64,000 nucleotides of DNA from an uncultured Bacteroidales bacterium (GCA_902778625.1 CACYYM010000001.1:62001-126000), one strand, 5' to 3'; shown: positions 33,854 through 43,220, numbered from the stretch's first letter. A program made the numbers and translations. Notes: a model not told the origin generated them from the letters alone.

Positions 33854-35299
33854 TCATCTGACAAAGATTTTCTTCCTTTGAAAGATGTAGAGACCACTGT
33901 CGAGCTGATGGACCTGTTCGGATGTTGCATCCTTCATGACGAGTTTGCCGTCGGGCGTATAGACATCCGACGGGCCGTTGTACTTCTCCTCGCCAACCTC
34001 ATTAATGGGAGTCGGGTCAGTGGCGGGGAACATCAGCATGAGGGCAGGCATTCCGCTGGCACCATAGCTCTCCACGACGGCGTCCTCTGCGGTTGCCTTT
34101 GCGAAGTTGCCAAGCTGGATGCCACGCGTCGGGTCCATGTTTGTGTAAGCCCTCTGGATGTTCTTCTGGACGTGCTCCAGATACTTCTTCTTCAACGAGT
34201 CGCTCAGGCCGCAGTCATAGACGAGCATCTTGATGTACTGCGCATAGATGGCAGCATAGATGCCCTGCTCGTAGCCGTTCTCGTACTTGAGGATGTTGCC
34301 GATGCACATCTTGCTCATCACGTAGTTGGCAGCCTTCTGTGCCTTGGTGATGTAGCTCACCTCGTTTGTCAGCAAGTAGAGCAGACAGCTGGCGCCGATG
34401 TATGTCGCCTGATTGTAAAGATGGTCGCTATACTCGGGACCGCCACCGTGGATGCCGTCGGCCACACGTCCGCTGCTGGTCACGAGCGTACCGTCTGCCC
34501 AGGCATAAATCTCCTTGGCTTTCTCGAGATACCACTCCTTCGTCTGCTTCGTCGGATACTCTGTCGTGGGCGGTGTACGGCCCTCCGGCACGAGTTGGTG
34601 AAGCAAACAGGCGGCTATGACAGTCGGAAAGTTAATGCATGCGGAGCGGAAGTCGCCAGGCTGGTGCGGATCAGCGTGAGCGATGGGCTGCCATTCCCAG
34701 AACATACCGCCACCGGATGCTCCGGGGAAGCGCGCCGGGTCGGCATAAGAGCCGTCGTCGCCTACACTGGGTGAACCATACCACACGCGGCAGAAACTTC
34801 TCTCCGAATACGTGAGATACTCCGACTTGCCGAAGGTCTGGTATGCACGAGCTAATGCACACGTCCACCACATGATATCGTCATAGACGAACCAGCCGTT
34901 GTTCGTGTTGGGATTGTGAAAATCGAAGCTCACATAGTGACGTTTCTCGCCAGCGTATATCTTGTTGTGCAGGTTCTTGTACTTGCTCGCACGAGCCTCG
35001 TTTCCCTCTTTCACAGCACGGTTGTAGGCGTTGATGACCATGTCGTACATGATGGCCTGACACCAAATGGCAGCAGCACAGCCGGAGACGTCGTTGTCGC
35101 GAAAGCCGTTACCGCGGTGGTCGGCTTTGGGTTGCTTCGTATCGGCCTTGTAAATGTTACGCGAGTTGTCGAGGAATGCCGTATTGAAGTCGTCGTACGC
35201 TTTCCACTCTGCTTCGTTGTCGTAAGTAATCGTCACCTGAGCACTGGCATAGCCCACGCACGCCATCATACCGAGGATCAGGGCAAACAATCTTTTCAT
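33854..35299 (-). CDS. GH76 alpha-1,6-mannanase-type hydrolase
   Basis: A 481-residue secreted protein with signal peptide MKRLFALILGMMACVGYASA. The GH76 domain covers about 25-420. The catalytic Asp pair is D140-D141 in WFVYDDIMWWTCALARAY, and other family segments are GSYADPARF, FFWEWQPI-like and VADGIHGGGPEYSD. GH76 enzymes are endo-alpha-1,6-mannanases acting on fungal-type or bacterial mannans. The last ~50 residues (VYTPDGKLV...GLYIFQRKKIFVR) look like a C-terminal sorting-type tail. Its ATG overlaps the stop of GH92 (ATGA), so the two are co-translated. Confidence 0.92.
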   Translation of the reverse strand: MKRLFALILGMMACVGYASAQVTITYDNEAEWKAYDDFNTAFLDNSRNIYKADTKQPKADHRGNGFRDNDVSGCAAAIWCQAIMYDMVINAYNRAVKEGNEARASKYKNLHNKIYAGEKRHYVSFDFHNPNTNNGWFVYDDIMWWTCALARAYQTFGKSEYLTYSERSFCRVWYGSPSVGDDGSYADPARFPGASGGGMFWEWQPIAHADPHQPGDFRSACINFPTVIAACLLHQLVPEGRTPPTTEYPTKQTKEWYLEKAKEIYAWADGTLVTSSGRVADGIHGGGPEYSDHLYNQATYIGASCLLYLLTNEVSYITKAQKAANYVMSKMCIGNILKYENGYEQGIYAAIYAQYIKMLVYDCGLSDSLKKKYLEHVQKNIQRAYTNMDPTRGIQLGNFAKATAEDAVVESYGASGMPALMLMFPATDPTPINEVGEEKYNGPSDVYTPDGKLVMKDATSEQVHQLDSGLYIFQRKKIFVR

Positions 35300-37596
35300 T
35301 TTTTCTTCTTCTTAGCTTTACTCGTCGCTTTGTACTCCTTGCTGAAGGAATACGGCGCAGCATCGGCCGCTGTGCCGCGCTGGCGGTTGGGCTCTGCCTG
35401 CATGGTATAGTCCATCCTCATGCCAGCCACCACGTCAGCGTGCTTCACAAAGTTCTTGCCGTAATCTGAGCCATTGACCTTGAGGGCACCGACGTAGCGG
35501 TTCACGTCGCTCTGCTGTGGAGCAGTGATGACAACGTCTTTGCCATTTTCGAGATGCAAGGTCATCTTCTTGAAATAGGGTGCACCGAGCACGTACTCGC
35601 CGCTGCCAGGGCACACGGGATAGAAGCCCATAGCCGTGAAGATGTACCAGGCCGATGTCTGACCGTTGTCTTCGTCGCCGCAATAGCCATCAGCGTGCGC
35701 GTTGTACATGCGGTTCATCGTCTCGCGCAGCCAGTACTGGCTCTTCCAGGGCTGACCGCTGTACGCGTACATATAAATCATATGCTGGATGGGCTGGTTA
35801 CCATGCGCGTAGTTACCCATATTCATGATCTGCATCTCGCGAATCTCATGTATGACACCGCCATAGTAGCTGTCGTCGAAGATGGGAGGCAGGATGAAGA
35901 CGCTGTCGAGCATCTGGTTGAAGACATCGTTTCCGCCCATGAGGTCAATCAAGCCCTGCGGGTCGTGGAACACACTCCAGGAGTAGTGCCAACTGTTGCC
36001 CTCTGTGAAAGCGTCGCCCCACTTGAAGGGATTGAAGTTGGGCGCCCATTCGCCATTGGCAAGTTTGCCACGCATGAGGTTGTGACTCTTATCAAAAAGA
36101 TTCTTGTAGTTGAACGCGTGCTCGGCATATACCTTTATCTCCTTTTCTGGTTTGCCGAGGGCCTGGCCGAGCTTGTAAATGCTCCAGTCGTCGAAAGCGT
36201 ACTCAAGGGTGCGGGCAGCGCTCTCATTGATGCTGTCGTAGGGAACGTAGCCAAGCTTGTTGTACGTCTGCCATTGCTTGCGGCCGCTAGTGGTGCGGGG
36301 CAGGTCGGCATTGGCGCCGTGCTTCACCGCTTCCCAAAGGGCATCAATGTCGTAGCCGCGGATGCCCTTAAGGTAGGCGTCGGCAACCACGCTCGCTGAG
36401 TTGTTGCCCACCATGCAGGCACGGTGGCCGGGCGCACTCCATTCGGGCAAGAAGCCGCTCTCTTTGTAAGCGTTCGCCCAGCCTTCCTGCATCTTTTGGC
36501 TCATACTGGGATACATCAGGTTGACCAGGGGGAAGAGGGCGCGGAAGGTGTCCCAGAAGCCGGTGTCGGCAAAGAGATAACCGGGCAGCACCTCGCCGTT
36601 GTAGGGGCTGTAGTGCACGACCTGGCCACTCGCATTAATCTCGAAGAAACTACGAGGGAAGAGGGTGCTGCGATAGAGGCAACTGTAGAAGGTGCGCAGG
36701 CGGTCGACGTCGCTGTTATCGTCAACGTCAATGACACTCAGCACCTTGTTCCATTCCTGACGCCCTGCCTCAGACACTTCCTCCAGACTCTTGCTGCCAA
36801 GCTCCTTGAGGTTCTGCTCGGCCTGCTCGATGCTGATGAAGGAGCTGGCAACGCGCACGTTGACCTGCTCGCCGCGCTTCGTCTGGAAGCCTACAGCGGC
36901 TGCCGCATGCTTGCTCTGCATCTCAAGATTCCGACTCTCCTTGCCTTCGTCGGCTGTCGAGGTGTAGGTGAAAGGACGGTCGAACTGCAGAACGAAGTAG
37001 TTCTTGAAGTTGCGGGGCACGCCTCCACTGTTGCGTGTCGTATAACCCACCACTTTGTTCTCACCCGGAATGACCTTCACATAAGAGCCGCGGTCGAAGG
37101 CATCGACGATCACGAAGTTCTTGCCTTCCGGATACGTGAAGCGGAAAATGGCAGCGCGACTGGTGGGAGCTATCTCCGTCGTGATGTCGTAGTCGGCGAG
37201 GTACACTTTATAATAGTGAGGCTTGCTCACCTCGGCCTTATGGCTGAACCAACTGGCACGTTTGTTCTCGTCATAAATGGGAGCATCACCTGCTTCGGGC
37301 ATGATGTTGAACATGGCGTAGTCGTTCATCCAAGGGCTTGGCTGGTGCGTTTGCTTGAAGCCGCGAATCTTTTCGGCATCGTATGTGTAGCACCATCCGT
37401 CGCCCATTTTGCCGGTCTGTGGCGTCCAGAAGTTCATGCCCCAGGGCACTGCGATGGCTGGATAGGTGTTGCCTGTGGAGAGGCCGCCCGTGGAGTGTGA
37501 GCCGACGAGCGGGTTGACGTACTGAACGGGGTCGTCGATAGCGAAAGCTCCTGTATACAGGAATGTGGCGATGGCTGCCAGAAAGAGTCTTTTCAT
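35296..37596 (-). CDS. GH92 alpha-mannosidase (copy 1)
   Basis: A 766-residue secreted exo-alpha-mannosidase with signal peptide MKRLFLAAIATFLYTGAFA. The ATG at 37596 is preferred to a GTG eight codons earlier. GH92 features are YVNPLVGSHSTGGLSTGNTYP, FTEGNSWHYSWSVFHD (candidate catalytic Glu), HGNQPIQHMIYMY and the calcium/base region GDEDNGQTSAWYIFTAMGFYP. Compared with the second GH92 in this window, the HGNEP motif reads HGNQP, which may change subsite recognition. It sits between DUF1080 and GH76 in one run, consistent with mannan or N-glycan breakdown. Confidence 0.94.
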   Translation of the reverse strand: MKRLFLAAIATFLYTGAFAIDDPVQYVNPLVGSHSTGGLSTGNTYPAIAVPWGMNFWTPQTGKMGDGWCYTYDAEKIRGFKQTHQPSPWMNDYAMFNIMPEAGDAPIYDENKRASWFSHKAEVSKPHYYKVYLADYDITTEIAPTSRAAIFRFTYPEGKNFVIVDAFDRGSYVKVIPGENKVVGYTTRNSGGVPRNFKNYFVLQFDRPFTYTSTADEGKESRNLEMQSKHAAAAVGFQTKRGEQVNVRVASSFISIEQAEQNLKELGSKSLEEVSEAGRQEWNKVLSVIDVDDNSDVDRLRTFYSCLYRSTLFPRSFFEINASGQVVHYSPYNGEVLPGYLFADTGFWDTFRALFPLVNLMYPSMSQKMQEGWANAYKESGFLPEWSAPGHRACMVGNNSASVVADAYLKGIRGYDIDALWEAVKHGANADLPRTTSGRKQWQTYNKLGYVPYDSINESAARTLEYAFDDWSIYKLGQALGKPEKEIKVYAEHAFNYKNLFDKSHNLMRGKLANGEWAPNFNPFKWGDAFTEGNSWHYSWSVFHDPQGLIDLMGGNDVFNQMLDSVFILPPIFDDSYYGGVIHEIREMQIMNMGNYAHGNQPIQHMIYMYAYSGQPWKSQYWLRETMNRMYNAHADGYCGDEDNGQTSAWYIFTAMGFYPVCPGSGEYVLGAPYFKKMTLHLENGKDVVITAPQQSDVNRYVGALKVNGSDYGKNFVKHADVVAGMRMDYTMQAEPNRQRGTAADAAPYSFSKEYKATSKAKKKKK

Positions 37597-37609
37597 TGTG
37601 TTTTGCTTT

Positions 37610-37664
37610 TTAGGATGCACTAGGTTTTTCTAGGAATACCTAGGCTTTCCTAGGAATACCTAAT
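37610..37664. repeat. CTAGG array at 10-bp pitch
   Basis: CTAGG starts at 37620, 37630, 37640 and 37650, with degenerate members TTAGG at 37610 and CTAAT at 37660, all 10 bp apart. Two are full CCTAGG palindromes. The array fills the gap between DUF1080 and GH92. Confidence 0.9.
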
Positions 37665-37665
37665 A

Positions 37666-38427
37666 TTAAAGTTCCTTTATCTTCACGTTCTTGAACCAAA
37701 CCTCGTTGCCGTGGTCCTGCAGCAGGATGCGTCCGTCGCGATTGCCGAAGTCGGGCCAGTTCTTGTACTTGCTGTAAGCTACCAGGGCGTTCCACTCCTG
37801 GTTGTTGCGTTCGTACTCCAGCATCTTCACGCCGTTGAGCCAGTGCTCCACATGGCTGCCCTTGACGATGACCATTGCGGTATTCCACGCTGTGATGTCG
37901 AAAGGCTTCTGTTCGGGAGCGGGAATAAGGTCGTAAAGCGAGGCGAGCTTGCGGTTGCCCTTCACGCCGAGCTTTGCATCGGGATGACGCAGGTCGTCGA
38001 GTATCTGGAACTCGCAGCCGATGGCACTGCCTTCGCCCTGATTCATGTCGGGATCGACGAAGTACTTGATGCCGCTGTTGGCGCCCTCGGTTATCTTGAA
38101 GTCCACCTTGAGGATGAAGTTATGGTAGGTCTTGTCGGTCACGATGTCGCCGCCGTTGCCGCTCTCGGCTCCGTTGGCAGCCTCAACCTTGAGCACGCCG
38201 TCCTCTATGCGCCAGCCCTTTTGAGGGAAGGTCTGGAGCTTTGCACCTCGCCAGCCGTTCGTTGTCTTGCCGTCCCAAAGGAGTTTCCAACCCTCGCGCT
38301 GTTCCTGTTCAGAGAGCACGTTGTCGGTTGTAGGAGCGGGAGCGGGCTGCTGAGCCACGGTCTTCTTTACTTTTGCAGATGCGGGTAGCACGGCCAGCAT
38401 GGCCATGATGAATATAATCTTTTTCAT
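37666..38427 (-). CDS. DUF1080 (3-keto-disaccharide hydrolase-like) protein
   Basis: A 253-residue secreted protein with signal peptide [18 protein letters not shown] and a short Pro/Ala linker. The DUF1080 domain includes [39 protein letters not shown] and [20 protein letters not shown] at the C-terminus, a jelly-roll, concanavalin-like fold. Members have been reported to hydrolyse 3-keto-glycosides produced by Gfo/Idh-type oxidoreductases. Here the gene directly follows such an oxidoreductase (36 bp) and precedes GH92/GH76, so a joint role in glycan cleavage is plausible. Confidence 0.88.
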   Translation of the reverse strand: MKKIIFIMAMLAVLPASAKVKKTVAQQPAPAPTTDNVLSEQEQREGWKLLWDGKTTNGWRGAKLQTFPQKGWRIEDGVLKVEAANGAESGNGGDIVTDKTYHNFILKVDFKITEGANSGIKYFVDPDMNQGEGSAIGCEFQILDDLRHPDAKLGVKGNRKLASLYDLIPAPEQKPFDITAWNTAMVIVKGSHVEHWLNGVKMLEYERNNQEWNALVAYSKYKNWPDFGNRDGRILLQDHGNEVWFKNVKIKEL

Positions 38428-38463
38428 TGTGTTTAGTTTTTAATTGTTATCCTTGGAATGTTA

Positions 38464-39894
38464 TTAATCAATCTTATAGAACTCTTCCCAGCCGCGGCGT
38501 GGGGGCATGCCGGTGAGCATGGCGTTGGCGAACTCGTTGTTTGTGAACTTCTTTGTCCTCGGGTCGAAGAAGAGCTGTGTGTTGAGGCGCTGTGCGATGA
38601 CACCGAGGCAGAACACCTGGCAGAGCACGCCAGCTATCTGGAACGGCGAACGCGTCTTCTCTTCTCCCTTGCAGGCACGCAGGAAGTTGACGTAGTGGTT
38701 GCTTGGGCTCTTGGGCACCTGCGGCAGCTTGTCCTTCATGGCCTCTGCCTTCTCCTTCGGGATGATTTCGAGCGTACTGCCATGACTTGCGCCCTTGAAG
38801 GTGAGGTCGCGGCCGTAGATAATCTTTCCGGGGTTAATCTTCTGCTGCGTGTATTCTCCCTGACCGCTTGCGGGGATGCCGTCGGCCAGTTTGCTCTCGC
38901 CGTAGCCTTCGGGCAGAGGCGGCAGGTTGTCGGTGCCGTCGTACCAGATGACGTCGCATGGAGGCATGTTGCCGCGAGCGCCGAAACGGAACTCGATGGT
39001 GCTGCTGAAGGGATAGAAGAACTCGTTGTGGTTCTTGGCGTACTTCATGTTTATCTCGTAAGGCAGTCCGAGGTTGAGGAACTCGTGAACCGTGTCGAGC
39101 AGGTGAGCGCCCCAGTCACCGAGAGCTCCCATGCCGAAGTCGTACCAGCTGCGCCAGTCGCCTTGATGGTAGAGCTTACTGAAGTTATGGTAGCGGATGC
39201 CGCCGTGCCATGTGTCGTAGTCCATACCTTCGGGAATGGGATCGCCCTCGGGCATCTTCGTCATGTTCCAGTCGTACTTGTGCCAACGGCGGTCGTTGTT
39301 CATGTGAGCCACCACCTTCGTGACGTCCTTGATGATGCCTGCTTCCTGCCAAGCCTTGAACTGGAAGTAGTTAGCCTCGGAGTGTCCCTGATTGCCCACC
39401 TGAGTGGCGAGTTCGGGATGACGGTTAGCCATCTCGATGAGGATTTCGCCCTCCTGGAAGGTACGGATGAGGGGCTTCTCGCAATAGACGTGCTTGCCAT
39501 GCTTCATGGCAGCCATGCACACGAAAAAGTGCGTATGGTCTGGCACGCTGACAGCAACTGCATCGAAGTGGTCGCTGTACTCGTCGAAAAGTTTACGGAA
39601 GTCCGTGTAGCGCTTTGCATCGGGGTACATGTTCAGCACCTTCTGGCACTGCTTGCCTTGCAGGTCAACGTCGCAAAGTGCCACGACGTCCACCATGTTC
39701 GTCTTGGCAAACTCGTCGATGTTCTGCTGACCGCGATTGCCAATGCCGATGTAGGCAATCTTAACTTTCTCGTTCTTGGGAGCTGCTGCAGGCTGCTCTT
39801 TCTTCTTCTTGGCAGCGAGCATCTCACCGGGAGCAAAAGCCATGCCGGCTGTTGCCATACCCATTCCTTTCAGGAAATCTCTTCTAGTTGACAT
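38464..39894 (-). CDS. Tat-exported Gfo/Idh/MocA oxidoreductase
   Basis: A 476-residue NAD(P)-dependent oxidoreductase with an N-terminal twin-arginine signal (TRRDFLKGMGMATAGMAFA). The Rossmann motif YIGIGNRGQQ lies at about 48-57, VSVPDHTHF at about 116-124 and the active-site EKPL at 139-142. Such exported Gfo/Idh enzymes can oxidise sugars at C3, giving 3-keto-glycosides. It heads the run Gfo/Idh - DUF1080 - GH92 - GH76 and has a minus-strand TAACTTTG box upstream. Confidence 0.9.
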   Translation of the reverse strand: MSTRRDFLKGMGMATAGMAFAPGEMLAAKKKKEQPAAAPKNEKVKIAYIGIGNRGQQNIDEFAKTNMVDVVALCDVDLQGKQCQKVLNMYPDAKRYTDFRKLFDEYSDHFDAVAVSVPDHTHFFVCMAAMKHGKHVYCEKPLIRTFQEGEILIEMANRHPELATQVGNQGHSEANYFQFKAWQEAGIIKDVTKVVAHMNNDRRWHKYDWNMTKMPEGDPIPEGMDYDTWHGGIRYHNFSKLYHQGDWRSWYDFGMGALGDWGAHLLDTVHEFLNLGLPYEINMKYAKNHNEFFYPFSSTIEFRFGARGNMPPCDVIWYDGTDNLPPLPEGYGESKLADGIPASGQGEYTQQKINPGKIIYGRDLTFKGASHGSTLEIIPKEKAEAMKDKLPQVPKSPSNHYVNFLRACKGEEKTRSPFQIAGVLCQVFCLGVIAQRLNTQLFFDPRTKKFTNNEFANAMLTGMPPRRGWEEFYKID

Positions 39895-39934
39895 AAGAAT
39901 AGCTATTTTGTTGTTGAAAATATACTTTCGCGTA

Positions 39935-39942
39935 CAAAGTTA
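39935..39942 (-). promoter_or_regulatory. -7 box of Gfo/Idh-GH92-GH76 run
   Basis: Minus-strand TAACTTTG, about 40 bp before the ATG at 39894. Confidence 0.55.
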
Positions 39943-40036
39943 GCAAAAATAATCGTACTAACAAGCGTTTCGCTGTTAAAAAATGTACAACATGGTGCGT
40001 TTTTTCTATTTACCCTGTATGAGAGCATAAAAAACG

Positions 40037-40111
40037 TCGCATGCGGAAATTAAAACGCCGCACGCGGGGATTGCCATCGCCGCACGCGGAGATTGCCAAC
40101 GCCGCACGCGG
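40037..40111. repeat. 22-bp-pitch palindrome array D (GC-rich)
   Basis: Units at 40037 (TCGCATGCGG), 40058, 40080 and 40102 (CCGCACGCGG three times); steps are 21, 22 and 22 bp. It lies in the 323-bp gap between the Gfo/Idh promoter and the terminator of the small-protein gene. I see no gene in that gap. Confidence 0.92.
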
Positions 40112-40155
40112 CGTTTTACATCCCCCCACAGCATCCTCAAAATGCCCATACAGAC

Positions 40156-40191
40156 AACAAAAAAAGCAGGAGGCGCCACAACACCTCCTGC
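40156..40191 (-). terminator. Terminator of the 58-residue protein gene
   Basis: On the minus strand, GCAGGAGG pairs with CCTCCTGC (40166-40173 with 40184-40191) and a run of T follows. It lies 29 bp after the stop of the small gene. Confidence 0.85.
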
Positions 40192-40219
40192 TCTCTTTAT
40201 TGAACAGACAAACAGCAGA

Positions 40220-40396
40220 TTACCATTCGTCGTCCCAAACAGACTTGTCGGTGACAGAGATGCCCTTTACGTCCTGCTCGTAGTCATTCATGTTGGAGTT
40301 GTCAATCTGCTCTGTGTTGTTCATCGAGAGTGCCATCAGGTTCTCAGTGTGCAACTCTACGGTCAGAAACTTTGGAGAAATATATGTCTTTTTCAT
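40220..40396 (-). CDS. Small 58-residue protein, MKKTYxxP type
   Basis: An ATG-to-TAA frame of 58 codons starting MKKTYISPKFLTVELHTENL and ending in DKSVWDDEW. Small proteins opening with MKKxYxxPxxxVxxLxxE...LMALS and ending in an acidic tryptophan-containing tail are a recurrent type in Prevotella and Bacteroides. Their function is unknown to me. It lies 109 bp downstream of the 822-residue secreted protein gene on the same strand and is followed by a strong terminator, which supports a real transcript. There is no signal peptide or cysteine. Confidence 0.75.
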   Translation of the reverse strand: MKKTYISPKFLTVELHTENLMALSMNNTEQIDNSNMNDYEQDVKGISVTDKSVWDDEW

Positions 40397-40505
40397 AATT
40401 TGAGATCTAGATATTTAGAGAATTTGAACATAAGAAAAGGAGGCGTAATGTTGTTTCAGAAGCTGCATACGCAGCCCTTTCTTATTGTCTTATTTCCTAC
40501 ATTTA

Positions 40506-42974
40506 TTATTTTACCATTACCTTCTTTCCGTTCACAATGTTGATGCCCTTCTGCATCCTGCTGATGCGCTGACCGGCAAGGTTATAGATTGTCCCGTCTT
40601 GCACTTCGCTGCCAAAGAGCTCTTCAATTGCTGTTGCTTCGTCATCTCCTTCAAAGAAGAAGGACTTCACACCACCAACGGGAACAGTCAAATAGCACTT
40701 ATTCTGGCCGCAGAGTACACCACTACCGGATACCTGATAGAAGGCCTGTACGTTTGTGCTCTTATTGGTGGCAAGCATGTATGAACCACTAGGTATTTCA
40801 GTCGTGGTATTCAGAGCACCTGTCAACCAACCAGAGGTATAAGTATCATTTACTTTCTTATTCCATCCGATGATTGTGTACTTACTTCCCTCTGTAGCAT
40901 GGATGATGTACGGAGTATTCTGGACATAAGCTCCAGCTACAGGAGTAAGTGTCAACACATTTCCTTCAGCTCCGCTACAAGAATATATATCAAGTCCGTC
41001 AATGCGTGTGCAAGGACAAGGCAGAATCATCGTGCCATACTCCTTGTTCATTGTGATTTTGACGTTTGCAAGAGCTCCATAGGTAGCAACCTGATTGAGA
41101 TAGTTCTGAATCATCGTGCCATTTGCGCTTTCAATAAATGCCATCTTTGCCTCGTCTGTATCGGCAACTTCCTGTGCGGCATCAATGGCTGCATTGATTG
41201 ATGCTGGAGCAGCAAACTCACTTGGACCCATTACGGTTGAACCGTCAAGGATGTCAAATTTGGTTGCTGTCGAGAGTTCTGTAAACTTCGTGTTAACAAA
41301 GTTATTCAAGGCAGCTAGAGCATCAGCCGGATCAAAGTCATCTGCCTCCTCTATTGCATACAGACAGCCGTCGTCCAACTCATTAGAGTCATCTCCCCAG
41401 CCATTTATGACGATACCATAAGTATATGAGGAGCTACTATTGATTATCTTACTTGAACTTCCACCGAAACGAAGCTGATACAAGGGAGTTGTGGTAGCAA
41501 CGAAGCTTATGCGGTCGCTCGTTCCTGTGATACAATCTGCCAAAGGTGCAAGATTGGAATTCTTGTATGTCACAAATTTTTCATCTTCCACACTATATAG
41601 ATAGTAGCTGCCCAAATAGTTGAGGATTGCAAATTTTTTAGCAGAGATGCCGAGCGCACCCTTTACAGGAGAAGCCAAGTACGTGTTACCAGAATCAGTA
41701 TATGTGGAGAGACCGCCACGTGCATTGTTGCGAGTTTTAATATAATAGCTCTTATTATTACTGAGGTTTGTATAAGGATAGACAATGCCACTCTTCAATG
41801 TGCGAATCACCTTGATGTGGCAATCAGTTGTTTCGATGTTGCCTTGCGTAGAATAATCATAGTAGGTGTCGGCATTGATGGCCGAAGGTACGCTGACTTC
41901 ACTATTCTTATCTTGAACAACTACCACACTGCGAACGTAAGTCTCGCCATCAGACTCATAAAGGTCATACGTTACATTGACTGTAGTAGCAAAGATTTCC
42001 AATGCTGCTGTCGGATCGAAGTCTTCGGCCTCTTGTATCAGGTATGCGCAACCATCATCTGCTGTTGCCCAAGTATCAATGGTTATCTGATTGCTGCCAC
42101 CTACATTGATATTCTTGGATGCATTGAAATATACACGTACTGCGCGAGCCTTGAAACTAGAAGCATCATCAAAATAAACGGCTTCTGCCTCCAATGGATT
42201 ATCAGTTAGAGTGTTAGCAGAAGTAAGATACTTACCTGCATTGCAACTATAGAGATAATAGCTCGTACCATCATCTGGGGTAACCAATGCAAATTGTTGC
42301 TTAGCATCAGAACTTGAAGGTGCAAGTCCTAGTTTGGCAATTGTAGTGAGGGCTGTTCCACCATTATCCACTGCCCAAGCACTGCGGTTACATGTAACGG
42401 TGTAGCATTTGTTCGGATTGACTTGACTCAAAGCGGAAACATAAGCAGGGTCTTCAGCAAGCGTTACTGTCAAGGCTTTTATTCCAAAGAACTCAGCTGT
42501 AGTGGATGTCTGCTGAATAGTGATAGATACGCTCTGTTGAGAAAGACCACTTTGTGTAAATGTATGCGCAGTAATACTGGATAAAGGGTCTTGGGTATCA
42601 TCTCCAACCGTTATTTTATATGGTCTTGCACCTGCACAAGACTGTGCGGTCATTGAGAAACCTGAAATCAGATAACCTTCAGGTGCCGTCAATGTAAGAG
42701 TCTCATCTGTTTGTACTTCGGAAGTTTTGATTGACAGACAGTACGTGTTCCACCATAGAGCGCGATCAATAATGGGAGCAGTAAGAACCACCCCTGCCAA
42801 GCCAGAACTTGCTTTTGTGGTAAAGGTGTTTGGGGTTACACTATTATTGCGACTACCATAGTAGTCGAATGGTTGATTGGTGCTACCGCCATCAACAAGA
42901 GTGACAGTCACTTCTGCCCAAGCCCCAACTGTTGCAACGAGAGCGAGGAGTAATAAAGTTAGTTTTTGTTTCAT
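40506..42974 (-). CDS. Large secreted protein with duplicated beta domain
   Basis: An 822-residue protein with signal peptide MKQKLTLLLLALVATVGAWA. I do not recognise a named catalytic family. At least two similar segments of about 140-190 residues occur: one begins VNPNKCYTVTCNRSAWAVDN and passes through QQFALVTPDDGTSYYLYS to CAYLIQEAEDFDP, the other begins NLSNNKSYYIKTRNNARGGL and passes through SYYLYSVEDEKFV to CLYAIEEADDFDPADALAAL. This suggests a repeated beta-trefoil-like or carbohydrate-binding domain. The C-terminus (IYNLAGQRISRMQKGINIVN, then GKKVMVK) is a typical Prevotella secreted-protein tail. The ATG at 42974 is chosen for the signal peptide; the frame is open upstream. A surface or secreted location is likely. 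Confidence 0.8.
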   Translation of the reverse strand: MKQKLTLLLLALVATVGAWAEVTVTLVDGGSTNQPFDYYGSRNNSVTPNTFTTKASSGLAGVVLTAPIIDRALWWNTYCLSIKTSEVQTDETLTLTAPEGYLISGFSMTAQSCAGARPYKITVGDDTQDPLSSITAHTFTQSGLSQQSVSITIQQTSTTAEFFGIKALTVTLAEDPAYVSALSQVNPNKCYTVTCNRSAWAVDNGGTALTTIAKLGLAPSSSDAKQQFALVTPDDGTSYYLYSCNAGKYLTSANTLTDNPLEAEAVYFDDASSFKARAVRVYFNASKNINVGGSNQITIDTWATADDGCAYLIQEAEDFDPTAALEIFATTVNVTYDLYESDGETYVRSVVVVQDKNSEVSVPSAINADTYYDYSTQGNIETTDCHIKVIRTLKSGIVYPYTNLSNNKSYYIKTRNNARGGLSTYTDSGNTYLASPVKGALGISAKKFAILNYLGSYYLYSVEDEKFVTYKNSNLAPLADCITGTSDRISFVATTTPLYQLRFGGSSSKIINSSSSYTYGIVINGWGDDSNELDDGCLYAIEEADDFDPADALAALNNFVNTKFTELSTATKFDILDGSTVMGPSEFAAPASINAAIDAAQEVADTDEAKMAFIESANGTMIQNYLNQVATYGALANVKITMNKEYGTMILPCPCTRIDGLDIYSCSGAEGNVLTLTPVAGAYVQNTPYIIHATEGSKYTIIGWNKKVNDTYTSGWLTGALNTTTEIPSGSYMLATNKSTNVQAFYQVSGSGVLCGQNKCYLTVPVGGVKSFFFEGDDEATAIEELFGSEVQDGTIYNLAGQRISRMQKGINIVNGKKVMVK

Positions 42975-43076
42975 GATTTGTTTTGATATTTTGTTAATAA
43001 TGTTTTGTTCATGGTTTGCGGTATGTCGTTGATAGACATTATATATTATTTTACGCGTGTGCGCACAAAATGCAAA

Positions 43077-43084
43077 CAAAGATA
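43077..43084 (-). promoter_or_regulatory. -7 box of the 822-residue protein gene
   Basis: Minus-strand TATCTTTG, giving a leader of roughly 95 nt before the ATG at 42974. Confidence 0.5.
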
Positions 43085-43220
43085 TGTGTTTTTGCTTTTG
43101 AACTGCCGTTTTTTATGTTAATAAATATTAATATGCCATGAAGCAGGACAAAATGGAGAACAAAAAGGAGTATTGGGAAACATGGGAAAAGGAAAAATCA
43201 TATTGCAAGACAGTTAACAT

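Noticed and set aside
35296-37596. GH92 copy 1 as catalytically dead because of HGNQP
   Set aside because: The candidate catalytic Glu in TEGNSW and the Asp pair in GDEDNGQ are kept; only a subsite-type position differs.
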